64,000 bases of DNA from Chondrus crispus (Eukaryota; Rhodophyta; Florideophyceae; Gigartinales; Gigartinaceae), in NCBI RefSeq assembly GCF_000350225.1, contig NW_005179047.1, positions 139,211 to 203,210 of the forward strand. Reading direction: 5' to 3'. Numbering within the stretch: the first letter of the stretch is position 1; each line of letters begins with the position of its first letter. A program made the translations under genes and the position numbers. The notes beneath the pieces are model-generated. The model did no database searches, had not been told where the DNA came from, and saw nothing but the letters and a program-made list of their open reading frames with translations. Shown here piece after piece: positions 1 through 11,131 of this stretch.

Positions 1-443
1 ACCGGGCCCTCTCGGGGGGGCTCCGGGCGACCTTTCGGCCGATGCCTGTTCCATCTTACGAGCGCCTCTGACGGGGTGACGGGTAGTGTACGTACGTCTA
101 CCGGACCGGGGTGCGCGGTGTAGTCCACCGGCGGGTAGCCGCCCCAGCGAGGATCGACGGAGAACACGGGTTCTCCGGATCCGCGAGCGGCTCCACCACG
201 GTCCTGGTCGTGCCCGTACGGTACCTGTCGCAACTGGCGCATGCTTCCGGGGCATGCGGCAGAGCTTGAGTCTCGGACGCGAAGTTCCCGTCCGCCATTG
301 GTTTGATATCCTCCGCGCTCCGACTGGTGACGGCACTAGTCGGAGGCCACTCCTGCGCATCGGACGCGCCCGGAGGAACAGTGGCACCGGGCCCTCTCAG
401 GGGGGGGGCTCCGGGCAACCTTACGGCCGAGTTCTGTTCTAAC

Positions 444-941
444 TCACGAGAGCACCGGCTCGTCGAGTTGAGTTCCGCAGCCGTATGCGCGAACGCTCCC
501 ATCTGTTCGGCAGAAGGGAAAGGCTGCGTGTCTCGTCATACCCCGGAGTTTGTACTCGCGGGTCGACCTGCAACGTCCACAGTAGAGGCATCGATGCGCG
601 CGTCCTCGACCAACACTCGACGGAGTGCAACTGGTCGACGAGCGGCGCAGGCTATCCAAGGACTGAGTCACGCGCTCAAACCTTCCTTCGTGGAGGGAGC
701 GCGACTCGTCAGTACAGCGGGCGTAGACGTGGTCGGTCACGTCGATACGAAGGGATGTCCGGACATCCTCGACATACTCCGCGATGCGTTCGTACATTGC
801 GCGAGCGCGTCCGTCTGAGTAGTCCAGCGACGGTTCGCGATCTCGAGGACCTGCGGCGCCGTCGTCAGGTCGGACGCGTAGCGCGGACGCCTGCACATCG
901 GTCGGTGCGGAGTGGATCGAGGGTTCGGACCCTTCGCTCAT
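444..941 (-). pseudogene. Gag-like ORF of X1
   Basis: An open frame starts with ATG at 941, shortly after the inferred LTR end, and runs to 444. The first half is charged and helical in character. Near the C-terminus there is CLYCGR followed by STREYKLRG, which looks like a retroviral-type zinc knuckle (CX2CX4HX4C) in which the His and the last Cys have been lost. Position just inside an LTR and the knuckle remnant suggest gag. The frame closes soon afterwards, so it is probably inactive. Overlapping plus-strand frames look like GC-rich shadows. Confidence 0.4.
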
Positions 942-1018
942 CTCGACGCGTACGGACGCGGAGGAAAACGACAACTTTCTCGGAATGATCTTCGGGGTCT
1001 TCTAGGTCGGGAGACTAC

Positions 1019-2653
1019 TGTAGCATAAACACCCCAACGTCGAGGGGGTGTATGCACAGTCCTGCTAGACCCTGATCGGAGAAGGGAAGCAACCCCAGCT
1101 AACGGAACCGGGCGAGCCCGGGTAGCGGTGGTAGAGCGGGTACGGTCGGGGACGCGCGCACGCGCGGGCCGATCTACGCCTCGACGCCCCGGCGCAGCGC
1201 TGGGTGACGTACCAGCGCTGACGGGCGGAGGCGGATCTAGGCTCGCTCGCGTGCTCGCACGTCCCCTGCCCGCTCGGCTCCTAACTAGATACGGGCTAGT
1301 GGGAACCCGTTCTAGAATAAGCGGGGCGAGCTTGACTGTAGTGCAATGTGAATGGCAGGCCGCGAACACAGTCCGACGATCAAACGAAAAGAAGAAAAAC
1401 AACATCAGCAACAACCACTGCCGATGGCAGGCGCTACGGAGCGTTCGAGACTCCCTTTCCCCTTGTGTGGGCTTGCGGCCCACGGTAGCTCAACTCCGAC
1501 GGGGGGTTAAGGAAAGATGCCCGGCCCGGGAGGATAATGGTGGTAGAGACTTGTGAAGACTTGAGCGCTCGACGAGTGCGGGTTGGGCTTGTCTACGAGG
1601 ATGTAACCGCGGTTCGCTGGGTTGTAAGGCCAATTCTCGACGAGCGTCTTCAGCACCTTGTGTATAATTCAAGGTCTTCGACGGGGGCTTATTCAGCACT
1701 ACCCGACGGGATCGTAACCGTGTAGCAGCGCTACTACCGACGTGTTGCCCGATGGCTAAAAACACCCTCACCAGCTCGATCCCAATCGCGGTAGGTGGTA
1801 CCAACTCTGTCTTGTACAGTAAGACCTTCGACGGAGGCGTCGTTGCAACAGCCTTCCGACGGAACTCGAAACAGTAGCAGCGCTACACAACGTGTTGCCC
1901 GATGGCTAAAACACCTACACCGGATCGGTCGCAACCAACTCCAGTGGAACCAACACAATTAAGGGAAAAATAGATGTAGAGATAGAAAAGGATAGGGAAA
2001 TAAAGGAAAAAGAAAAAGGGAACCCCCGAGCGCAAAGGATAACGTAATCTGTGGTAAAAGGGAGCGTCTTGGGAAAGACGGACTTCGACCAAGGCGATAT
2101 TCAACTCTGGCAACTCGGGTTACCTTTACTGACTTGGTGGTCAGAGGGCTAAGGTATATATCGCCCCGCCGGAGTCACTACAGTAGCTCGCGGCTCTAGA
2201 TCCTAGATCTAATCTAGTGTCAGCAAAATTAATGCCAACTAATTAACTAAATAAAATAAAACAATTGAAAATTAAAACTGTGCAATTACTCACACGTGTG
2301 TCCCCCAACCCGGACTACTTTTCATATCCAAATATTTTCCTTTCTTTTCACCCCCCTTTCCAGGTGCGTATTGCACTACATTGACCAGAGGCGTGGGTTC
2401 TGGACAAGCTCGTGCTTGTCCTTCCCCTCCGCCGCCGGCCTGCCCCAGTATTTAATGTACAAGTTAGTCTATCATACTACAGTACAGTACGGACTGTACT
2501 GTAGAGCTACTGTAGTCAGCGCGGGTCGTCCTGCGCTCCGGTACTGTCGGCCAGCGGGGCTGACAGTACACGTGTGGTACACGTATGATACACGTGGGGC
2601 ACACGTGTGTGATCTAATCTAAATCTAGTTCCACTGGAGGGGGTTATACTACA
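1019..2653 (-). repeat. LTR of X1, interrupted by solo LTR Y1
   Basis: The LTR starts TGTAGTATAAC and ends TTATGCTACA in minus orientation, giving short inverted TG...CA termini. Without the 1044-bp Y1 insertion and its 5-bp duplication it is about 586 bp. Stretches on both sides of Y1 align with the second X LTR at 63551-64000, including CGCTTATTCTA and AGCCGAGC blocks, which shows that Y1 was inserted into an existing X LTR. It is rich in TACTGTA/TACAGTA and ACGTGT words. Confidence 0.6.
1337..2380. mobile_element. Solo LTR of family Y (Y1), 1044 bp
   Basis: The element begins TGTAGTGCAAT and ends ATTGCACTACA, a perfect 11-bp terminal inverted repeat of the TG...CA kind. It is flanked by TTGAC at 1332-1336 and again at 2381-2385, a 5-bp target duplication. 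A second copy with the same ends is at 58054-59229. No internal coding region is present, so it is best explained as a solo LTR left by recombination. A TATA-like GGTATATATC lies near 2153. It carries no credible ORF. Confidence 0.8.
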
Positions 2654-3952
2654 CTCTCCACCTGAAAATCGAACACTTTGACATCAAATCGGCCTTCGTC
2701 CAGGAGCCGTACAAGTTCGAAAAACCGGTCTACATTCGCCAGCACCCTCGCTTTGATGGTTCATTTAAGCACGATGGCAAGGGCGGTTTGTTGATTAAGA
2801 ACCTTTATGGCGGCCCGTCAGGTGGCTACTACTACCTTAGTGGAGCGGAAGAATGACTTGCGTTCATTGGCTTTCGCCAAAGCTCCGACGACCCTTGCCT
2901 CTTTATGCGAACTACTAGCCCTTACTCGTTTATCATCATTGCTCTAACTATCGACGACTTCCTTACTGTGGCAACCAACACTGCGCTCATTGACTGGCTT
3001 TATATGGCCTTAAACGTCAAGTAACACAAGGAAGTGAAGCGCTTTGGAAGGCCAACGCATTACCTCGGCGGGAAAATCACGTTCGAAGCCCCTGGATCTA
3101 TTCACCTGAGTCAACCACACCATATTGACAAGGCCCTCCGCATGATGCGGCTTGAAGATGCCAACGGAAGAGATACACCCTATGTGGAAGGGTATCGCTA
3201 CCATGGACCGGATACTGACGACGTCGAAATTCCGCAGCAGAAAGCAAAATACCAGGAGACTCTCGGCGATTTGCGGTATATTGCGGACTGCACTCGCCCG
3301 GATATAACGTTTTATGTCAACCGTCTTAGCTGTGCCGCTCATAAGCCTACAAAAAGACACTGGGCCATCATGAAGAACTTACTAAAGTACCTCAAAACCA
3401 CACGCGAAGAAGGAATCCGGTTTTTATCCCTTCTCTGATGTGCAGTCACTAACCGCATTTATACGCGACACCAACATCCCCGCCCACCCGCTCCATTCGT
3501 ATGCTGACGCAGACTTCGCAGGAGATACGATCGATCGAAAGTCAATCTCGGGCGCGGTGCACCTTTTCAACGCTAGTCCTATCGCGTGGACGTCAACGAA
3601 GCAAAAGATACAAGCTTTATCAACCTGTGAGGCGGAGTATGTATCCGCAGCTGCTACAGTCCAGATGATGCAATGGCTGAGACACGTACTGCGTTTCCTC
3701 GGCCTCGAACAATCCACACCCACCCCTCTCATCATGGACAACCAAGCGGTAATTGCCGGTGCCCAGAACACTGCTGCAACGAAAAAGAGCAAGATTATCG
3801 ACCTTCGTCCGCACTACTTACGCGAACACATCCGTCTAGGCCATATACAACTCCACCATGTACCATCCAATCGGATGCTGGCCGACATGTTTACAAAGCC
3901 CCTACTACGTACGCAGTTCAGCCATATGAAGACCGGGCTTCACCTTGGGTAG
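2654..3952 (+). pseudogene. Ty1/copia relic (copia-1): RT and RNase H part of pol
   Basis: From 2654 the plus strand encodes a copia reverse transcriptase fragment (HFDIKSAFVQ, then IKNLYGGPSGGYYYL), a variant active-site box TIDDF near 2956, and downstream a copia RNase H (ADADFAGD, then KSISGAVH, then ALSTCEAEYVSAA, then DMFTKPL). In-frame stops occur at about 2853 (TGA) and 3021 (TAA), and the frame shifts at 3436-3440. Gag, protease and integrase are missing because the X1 LTR abuts at 2653. It is close to copia-2 at 23954-29607: both have the LYGxPSGGxYYL segment in place of the usual LYGLKQA. A possible 3' LTR starts near 3993 (TGTCATT after a GGAGG tract), but its end was not found. 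Confidence 0.85.
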
Positions 3953-4290
3953 CGTATGCACCCAGTCGAGGCAGTCGTCCCTGCAGGAGGCGTGTCATTG
4001 GGACTCTCTTGGTCCTTACAGCGACGAAGCCCGACCGGTCTTGACTCACTTCTGTCATTGGGAGAAACTGCACAATTTGTGCGGTTTTTAGTGTCACCTC
4101 CTGTGTGTAAATAAAGCGCCGACGTCGGTCCTGTCAACGACCGAGAAGGCAGTCTTCCACCTTCACAATTTGGTTCCGATATTTGGTTCGGAACTAAAAA
4201 TTGGATGATTTGGTCGGACCGGTGGGGATGTCAATCCACATCAAATCATCAAATTTTGGTTATTTGATTCTACCGGTGGTGATGCTCTAA

Positions 4291-5054
4291 GAGCATCTCC
4301 ACCGCGCAGACAAATTGTGGCCATTTCTAAAATATGGCGACTCAGGCTTGAGTTTGGTCTCCACCGCGCAAATCTGCACACAAATCTGTTCCACAAATCG
4401 TATGATAAATAGGATTTGTGTCTTGACGGCACACATATTTTTTGATTTTGTGGTGCGTCACGTCACAAATCCCATTTTTTGGCAACACTCCTCTGCTTGA
4501 ACGGGCTGATTTTTTGTTACTTTTAGACACCGAAACAGCAAGAACGCGGGAAGCCACGGGTACACCTGACCCGCCCAAAACGTCTGAGCATGCCAAATGC
4601 GCAGTGGACGGTCTATGCTCGCACTGCACATGCCCGCATCCACCCGCACGCAGACATTGTGCACGCGTTAACACTCATTTATTATGGGAGTCCGCGGGCG
4701 TGGATGGGGGCTAACTGAACTCGACCATCTGGCAAAGGCCTGGGTGGCGACGCGGCCGGGTACGCTTCGGGCGGCGAGGACAAGTCTGGGTGGAAGAGGT
4801 CAGCGTCGACGAACTGGACCTCGGCTTTGTGTCCTGCTGGTCGGGGTGGGGGGCGGCCTAGAAGTCGGGGCGCGGGAAGTCTGGGCGCGGATCGGGGGCG
4901 GGTGCGACGCAGTGCGCGGTGGAGACCGCGACGCGATTTGCGCAACGGCGATTTGTGGTACTTTCGCAAACGGAATGCGCAAAACGAATGCCCATGTGGG
5001 AGCCTGACAAGTGTCCAAATATAGAAACAATTTGCCCATGCGGTGGAGATGCTC
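4291..5054. mobile_element. PIF/Harbinger-type MITE, 764 bp
   Basis: Terminal inverted repeats are GAGCATCTCCACCG at 4291 and CGGTGGAGATGCTC ending at 5054. The element is flanked by TAA at 4288-4290 and 5055-5057, the 3-bp target duplication typical of PIF/Harbinger elements. No transposase is encoded; the interior is GC-rich from about 4740 to 4980. Just outside the left end, ACCGGTGGTGATGCTC (4272-4287) resembles the right terminus of a related element, and a similar ACCGGTGGGGATG lies near 4220, so remnants of older copies seem to be stacked here. Confidence 0.75.
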
Positions 5055-5440
5055 TAAGGGCAGTACAATGTGCACAAAACCTACAAAATTAGGTTTCAGA
5101 ACTCAATGTTGTTGGTGATTAGTAGACGAAATTTGCAACTGTTCGGTAGACGTTCAACATTCGTGACGCCAGCTGCTCCAAAACATATTACATTATACAA
5201 CTTCAAAGCCAGTGTCCCGGCCATGTTTATGATGTAAATGGACAGCAGTGACTGATTGAGATCATTGCACCGAATTTACAAACGGGGCAACGGGCAATTT
5301 GTGGAACTCTTGTGCGCGAAGAAGAGGGAATCCTCAGCGACGAATATGCTCATGCTAACGGGAGCGATGAGACGATTCCAACTACGTGCCTTTCACCTCT
5401 TGAACTCGTAGATTTGATGGACCATAGGCACAAACCCCTA

Positions 5441-6052
5441 GTGTCTATTGGACAATGCGCCTCATTTGAGGATTTCGCCTCATATGAGGCTTTTTTGCCT
5501 CGCCGTTTCTGGCGCAAAGAGGGAGAACTGAAAGCCATAGTTACCGCGAAACAGTAACAGTAAGAGTAAAAAACAATGTCCAAGTCCCTTGAAGGCACCT
5601 AGAATGCACGGTATTTAGGAGGGTCTTTCTAATGCTCTGACAGACAGGAAAAATCCTCACAGTCAATCAAATGGCCTCTGCCACTTCAGATCTGCGACTG
5701 GTGCGAGGAGCGCACATCTATGCACTCGCAACAAGAGTCCTGAAGCACTCAGTAGCCACAAACCACTTTGGAATATCCTTTCACAAGACCAATGTTGATG
5801 CATTAAGGAATACAATAAAACGCTTCTAAGTGGCATAATATATGTATTGATGGCGACTGGACCGATGGTGGTTTACTTCGTGCTGGAAATTATAGCTGCA
5901 GTGAAGAGGCATGTAACAGGGTACTGCAGTCATGTTCGACACTTCGACAGGGCGTAACTAATGTTCTGAACCGTGAGGATGCTATTATTTTCCAAGCCTC
6001 AGATGAGGCTCTTTTCGCCTCAAATGATCAAAAACGTCCGTCCAATAGACAC
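5441..6052. mobile_element. TA-flanked MITE with GTGTCTATTGGAC ends
   Basis: The left end GTGTCTATTGGAC (5441) is repeated inverted as GTCCAATAGACAC ending at 6052, with TA on each side (5439-5440 and 6053-6054), as for Tc1/mariner-type MITEs. Inside each end are CCTCATNTGAGG-like palindromes (5457-5500 and 5994-6027). The terminal sequence resembles the ends of the element at 34324-34787, so the two probably belong to one superfamily. No transposase is encoded. Confidence 0.65.
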
Positions 6053-7767
6053 TAGAGGGGCATGTTGAGACCGTCTGCAAAACCGAGCAAAGGGCTATCT
6101 AGATGTGCTTTGCTCTAATATGCACCTATCCCACGCCTTTTCATCTTTGTGAATAGACGCTTCTGACGTTTTGAACCGGTATCGCGATGCAAACAAGCAA
6201 CGTTAACACGATGCGGTGCAACTCTGAATGCGAAAGTGTCGTAGGCATTTGCTGTCTTCGACTGGGCACACCCTGTTCAACTACGGGAGATCGTGTTCTG
6301 CCTGTCGCAAAAATATGTATCGCTATGTCTCCTTTGGTCCTCGTCGAAGTAGTGCGATGGAATGTCACCACTTTTGGTGGGGTGTTCCGACTTTGATCAT
6401 GCTGATTAAGGAGCATTGCTGGTCATTCGAGTCAGCTGGGACAGAATGTTCCTGTGTGAAAGTGCGGTGTGCAAATTTCTGTGTGAGATGCACGTCGACA
6501 TCATTTTCTGAACGCATGATTCGAACCGGGCGGCATATGCGAAACAGCAGTTCAAGAGCTGGTCACAAAATCGACAAAGAACAAACTTGTGCTGTGCTGG
6601 ACCTGAGTGCATACCTTATGCTTACCGTACAAGTGCGTTAGCCTCAGGAAACAGCGCGCCACTGTTGAAGTGATGTCACCACGCCATCATTGTCTATAAC
6701 ACGTTCGTGATGACCACCGTACAGTGCTGCGTCAGCGCATTAACAGAAGGCGAGGAGGTTCGCGTGATTCCGTTTTTTGTGGCGGCCTGATACAGTTTGC
6801 AGCATATTTGCGAGGCGAAAGTGTGTGCAAATAGACGACTGGTTTCCACTCGCCCGCCATTACGTCGCCACCGTCAACAAAATATCTACTGTGTCAGGCG
6901 ACAGAACAGAATGGCCTCCGACACGCTTTTGCGTACAGGTCACACGATATGTGAATGCTGCTGCGCATACCGCAGGTCGCTCGCGCCAGGATATGTGCGT
7001 ATGAGTGCCGTATAACGATACGAGGTCCCCCTTCTCTCGAGGGGGCTGCACACATGGGGTGGAAGAGCTTCACGACGAAGCGAGAAACGCGACACGCCGC
7101 GGCGAACGTGTTACTAGTAACTAGTAAATACGCCGTAATCTCGCGCAGCGCTGATGGCCGCTCGGGCACGCGGTGCCCGGCCGAGGCGCCGTCCATGAGG
7201 CGCGGCGGCAGCTAGAAGAAGGAAAAAAGGTTAGGCGATGTTAGCGTCATCTCGATGAAGGGATGGTGGGTGCGCAGCCCCTAGCTAGGAATGGCGAGCA
7301 TGACTAAGGCACGAGGCGTGGAGCGGATTTCATGAGTACTATAGTGCTACTCTGGCGCCGCGCCTGTGAGAGGGTTTCGCGGTGGGCGGGTGATTTGCCT
7401 GCGTCGTAGAGCGTGGCGGAGAAGTAGTTGGTGCGTATCGGCAAGCGGTGTCACATGGGCGGAAAGGTGGTGAGCTTCCAGCGGGCGACAAGTGCAGCGA
7501 GCGGGCAGGTTTCGATTGGGGTTGTTCGTAATGTGAGGGCGAGGTGCGGGAATGTTGGACGCAGGCTCGTGGCACGCGTTCTGCATGCAGTGCAGCCAAG
7601 GGCTGTAATGTGAGCGGGCCGGGGAGCATCTATTCTGGCACGGGGTGCAAAAAGAATTTACAGACGTACGGTGGGATGGGTCTCGCGACGACTGGAAAAG
7701 CGGAGATTGACAGGTGGGGCGTGTGTCACGTTTCGGGAGGCGGGGTTTGAATGGTAGAGATAGAAAC

Positions 7768-7809
7768 TACCCTTCGAAGGGTACACTACCAAGGGTACTG
7801 TACCCTTGG
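7768..7809. repeat. Pair of adjacent palindromes
   Basis: A perfect 16-bp palindrome, TACCCTTCGAAGGGTA, occupies 7768-7783. It is followed by an inverted repeat with arms CCAAGGGTA and TACCCTTGG (7789-7797 and 7801-7809) around CTG. Both share the AGGGTA core. A similar CCAAGGGTACTGTAC word recurs near 44149. Function unknown. Confidence 0.6.
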
Positions 7810-8873
7810 GTACAGTATTTTGTGAGGGAGTGCCATGGCGATGGAGGTTGCAGGCTTGGGAATGGTTTTGCGACGTAGAGAGAATTATTACCTAGAAAGA
7901 GCTCGATTGCTGTGCTGTAAAGCAGGACCAGCATGGAGACTAGACGCATGAGCTTAGCGCAGAGGGGCAGGGGATTGGGCGGCCAATCTCGCACAGCATC
8001 GCAGCTAACAGCATCGCAGCTAACAAAAGCAATGAAAAAAACATCCCATCCCCACTGCCGGGGGAGGAACGCAAGTTCACCGCGCGTGTATGGCGGTCCT
8101 TCCAATGGCCCAAAGCCTCATACGTGGTCGGCCCGAAGTGCCCGGCCGGCGGTCACGGGTGTCACGACTGTGCCGCCTCGACTCGCGCAAGACGATGGAG
8201 AGTTTTCACACAGGGAGAGAGCGCGTACTGGCCGCGATGATTGGACCCAACAGGTTGGGCGTGAAGCTGAATACGTGCATAAAAGAAACTCGTCGCGAAG
8301 ATGCATTTGGGGTGGGTAAATAAGAGCGCGGCAGAATGACAGCGTACCAAATACTGATACCTGTTGTGCATGCTTTCGGACCAGCGGGGCATCGATGCAA
8401 GCGCGAGTCGCATGCGGACCCACCAGGGAACGCCCGCCTGACCTGCCGCTCACCGCTGCAAGCTCGATTGCCCCGATCGGCTTGCCCACCATCCCGCCAC
8501 TTCCCCCACATGTCGTGACCAACGCCTTCTCTCCTGTCTGCTCGCTTCCTTCGCCTTTCTCGAGAACGAGCAACTCAATCGTGTCTTTCTGCCTATCCCT
8601 GCATACACTCTACCATCCCACTGTCGCTTGGCCAATTCCCCCCCTTACCTCCTCACCCCCCTCCTCCACCCTCGCCTCTATCTACAGTTTGCATCTCCCT
8701 CGCCGCATCCCGATCTACTTCCTTTCCGCACCTTCCTCTATCCTTTTTGTGCTCATGTTCAATTGCGTTGCCTTCTCGTCCTGCCCGTAACGTACCGCCC
8801 CCGCCCACCCCCTCCCTCCCCCCTTCCCTTTCTTTCATTAATAACCTACTATACCCCTTTTTTTCTCCATCTT

Positions 8874-11131
8874 ATGGCCCAGGTCGCCCAGAGCGACCCG
8901 CATTCCATGCTGGAGCGCCCCACAGAGCCCGCCACCGCGGGCGATAACCCTTCCGCGACGTCTACCTCTTCCTCCGCTCGTGAGTTGGCCCAAACCGATC
9001 GACAACGCCGCACGCACCGCGCAAACGTTCCCCAACACTCCCATCTTCGACATCCCCCGGCTCACTTTAGGGAAGTCTCCACCCCGTACAAGCCCGACCC
9101 ATCTTTGCCGGCCGCAGACCCTCCCCACAACCCTACCCAACCCCAAGATCTCAACCCCATCTTGCCCTCCAACACCTCCACGCCACCCGACGACCCGAAA
9201 CCAGATGACATCGCACAACCCGGCGCCACCACTCCTTCACCTCCACTTCCGCATTCATCCGACCAACCCATCCAGGACTACCCCGAAGAACATTCACCCC
9301 CGCTCCCTCCCTCGGACTCAGCCGTTACNNNNNNNNNNNNNNNNNNNNNNNNNNNNNNNNNNNNNNNNNNNNNNNNNNNNNNNNNNNNNNNNNNNNNNNN
9401 NNNNNNNNNNNNNNNNNNNNNNNNNNNCCCATGCCATATCCGCAGCCACCGCCCATGCCCATGATGGGAACCGTCATACCCTTGGTCCCTCCCCAGATCT
9501 CTCCCCATCAGCAGCGTCATCATCAGCAGCACCATCATCACCATCACCTCCAACATCCCCACCTCCTCAACCAGCCCACCACCTACCAGCTCTGGGTCCC
9601 TCAAGAGCGCGTTGGCGCCGTTATTGGCGGACAGGGGACTGTTATTCGTAGCCTGCAAGAGCGTTCCGGTGCCACTATCCAGGTTCACAATGACACTGTT
9701 CGTGGAGATCGCAAACTCTTTACAATTTTTGGTACCCTGGCCCAGTACGACATTGCAAAGCAGCTTATCAGTGACATTGTTGAAAAACCGCGACAATCTC
9801 ATGGCAGCAGCCACGCGGGCCCGCATTCAACGTCTGACCGATCTCCGTATTCACAATCGGGTGATCACGGGCCTAGGTCGGGTGACGTGTGGAAAACTGT
9901 CTATGTTCCCACAAGCTGTGTCGGCCTAGTAATTGGCCGAAACGGAGAGACCATACGAAATTTGCAGGATCGATCCGGTGCTGATATCAAAGTCACACCA
10001 GACGAAGAAGCCCAACCTGGAGCAGACACCCGTTCTATATTGTTATCGGGGACAGACGAAGCGATTTCCACAGCACATCAACTCGTCTCCGAAATCGTTA
10101 TGGACGCTAAATCACGCCGGCCGCCCCACAGTGGACCTCAAGTGGGGTTCGCTCTCAACGGGCAGTCACTAGTTTTCGAGGTTTTGTCCATCCCGAATGA
10201 AAAGGTTGGGCTCATCATAGGTAAGAAGGGGGCGACCATTCGCGATTTGCAGATGAGATCGGGCGCCAAAATTCAAGTCACGAAAGACGAGAGCTCTGTC
10301 CAAAGCGATGGTACTCGTCCTGTAACCCTCACAGGGATGCGCGCAAACGTCGACGAAGCTAAGGCAATGATTGCGAGCAAAATCAATATGCCCATGTCAC
10401 AGTCCTCAACAGCAAACCCAGTGTACAACAACAGCCCGCCGCAACCCGGTCCTAGCTCGACGTCCCCTGGCGGTCCAAGTCAACCCGGTCCCGGGTACAT
10501 GGTACCAAACTTGTACGAACCTGCTTTCCAGAATGGTCAACAACCATTTCAGCAAGGTTACGATGCGAATGATGCCAATGCACAAAGTAGAGCGATGGCG
10601 TACTTTCAATACGTCGGATACAACAATTACATGGCACAGCAGCGGCAGTTTCAATCGCATATGCCAATGCATTTTCCCATTCCTCAACAACAGCAGCTGG
10701 AACAACAGGCACCATCGGCTAACTCCTCACAAGACCAACAAGAGGCCTCGGGGCAACCCTCGCAGTACTCACCTACCCCATTACAACAGGGACAGCAACT
10801 TGAAAGTATTCAAGGTTCCCCTGGTATTGCTCAGCGAGATGCTAGTGGCAACATCGTGATGTACCCAGCACAGCAGTATCAACAATTGTCACCACATATG
10901 GCTGGGCATCAAATGTACTCGACTGGTCCACCAAACCGCATGTTTTCCCGACGTGAGCAAGTTCAAGCGGCACAAGTGCGCGCCCAGATGGTGATGCATG
11001 CCCAAGCACATGCTCATGCACAAGCGCAGGCTCAAGCTCACGCACAGGCACAAGCTGAAGCTCAGGGAGAGTCTGAAGCACGGCTCCAAACACATGAACC
11101 TTTAGTACCAACTCCTGAAGATGACGGATAG
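8874..11131 (+). CDS. Triple KH-domain RNA-binding protein (contains assembly gap)
   Basis: Three KH domains are clear downstream of the gap. Counting residues from the ATG at 9431, they lie at about 52-120, 154-226 and 248-318, each with a canonical loop (VIGGQG, VIGRNG, IIGKKG) followed by a matching LQxRSGA helix. KH modules of this type bind single-stranded RNA or DNA in C-rich or AU-rich contexts (PCBP, Nova and FUBP relatives). The C-terminal 240 residues are Gln/Pro-rich and end in an Ala-Gln-His repeat. The likely start is ATG 8874 (MAQVAQSDPH), giving a Pro/Ser-rich disordered N-terminus that runs into the Ns at 9329. Upstream and downstream frames differ, so the true gap length cannot be the 99 Ns shown if the exon is continuous, or an intron lies in it. 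A His-rich run follows the gap. Role in mRNA control is inferred. Confidence 0.85.
9329..9427. other. Assembly gap (99 N)
   Basis: A run of 99 Ns lies inside the KH-protein gene. The flanking sequence is repetitive Pro/Ser and His codons, which may explain why the assembly failed here. Confidence 0.95.

Larger units (their letters stand above)
1..2653 (-). mobile_element. LTR retrotransposon family X, copy X1, 5' part (truncated by window start)
   Basis: Read on the minus strand, this element begins with an LTR at 2653 (TGTAGTATAAC...) that ends at 1019 (...TTATGCTACA), followed by a gag-like frame from 941 downwards. The LTR start and a long stretch after it match the sequence beginning at 63551 on the plus strand, which identifies a repeated family. 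The LTR is split by a solo LTR of family Y. The other end lies outside the window, so no target duplication can be checked. The element abuts the copia relic at 2654, whose reverse transcriptase it appears to have cut. No pol is visible, so the superfamily is unknown. Confidence 0.6.
5058..8873. other. Intergenic region without a recognisable gene
   Basis: Apart from the small TA-flanked element at 5441-6052 and the palindromes at 7768-7809, I see no supportable coding region. The short frames here have no family motifs and overlap one another on both strands. From about 8500 the plus strand becomes very pyrimidine-rich up to the start of the KH gene, which suggests its 5' untranslated region or promoter. 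Confidence 0.5.

Noticed and set aside
4291-5054. CRISPR-like or phage-type repeats
   Set aside because: The repeats are terminal inverted repeats with a TAA duplication; the window is eukaryotic and no spaced direct-repeat array is present.
8395-8873. Long Pro/Ser-rich frames before the KH start
   Set aside because: They come from a pyrimidine-rich leader; the overlapping frames on both strands have no conserved motif, and ATG 8874 is the better start.
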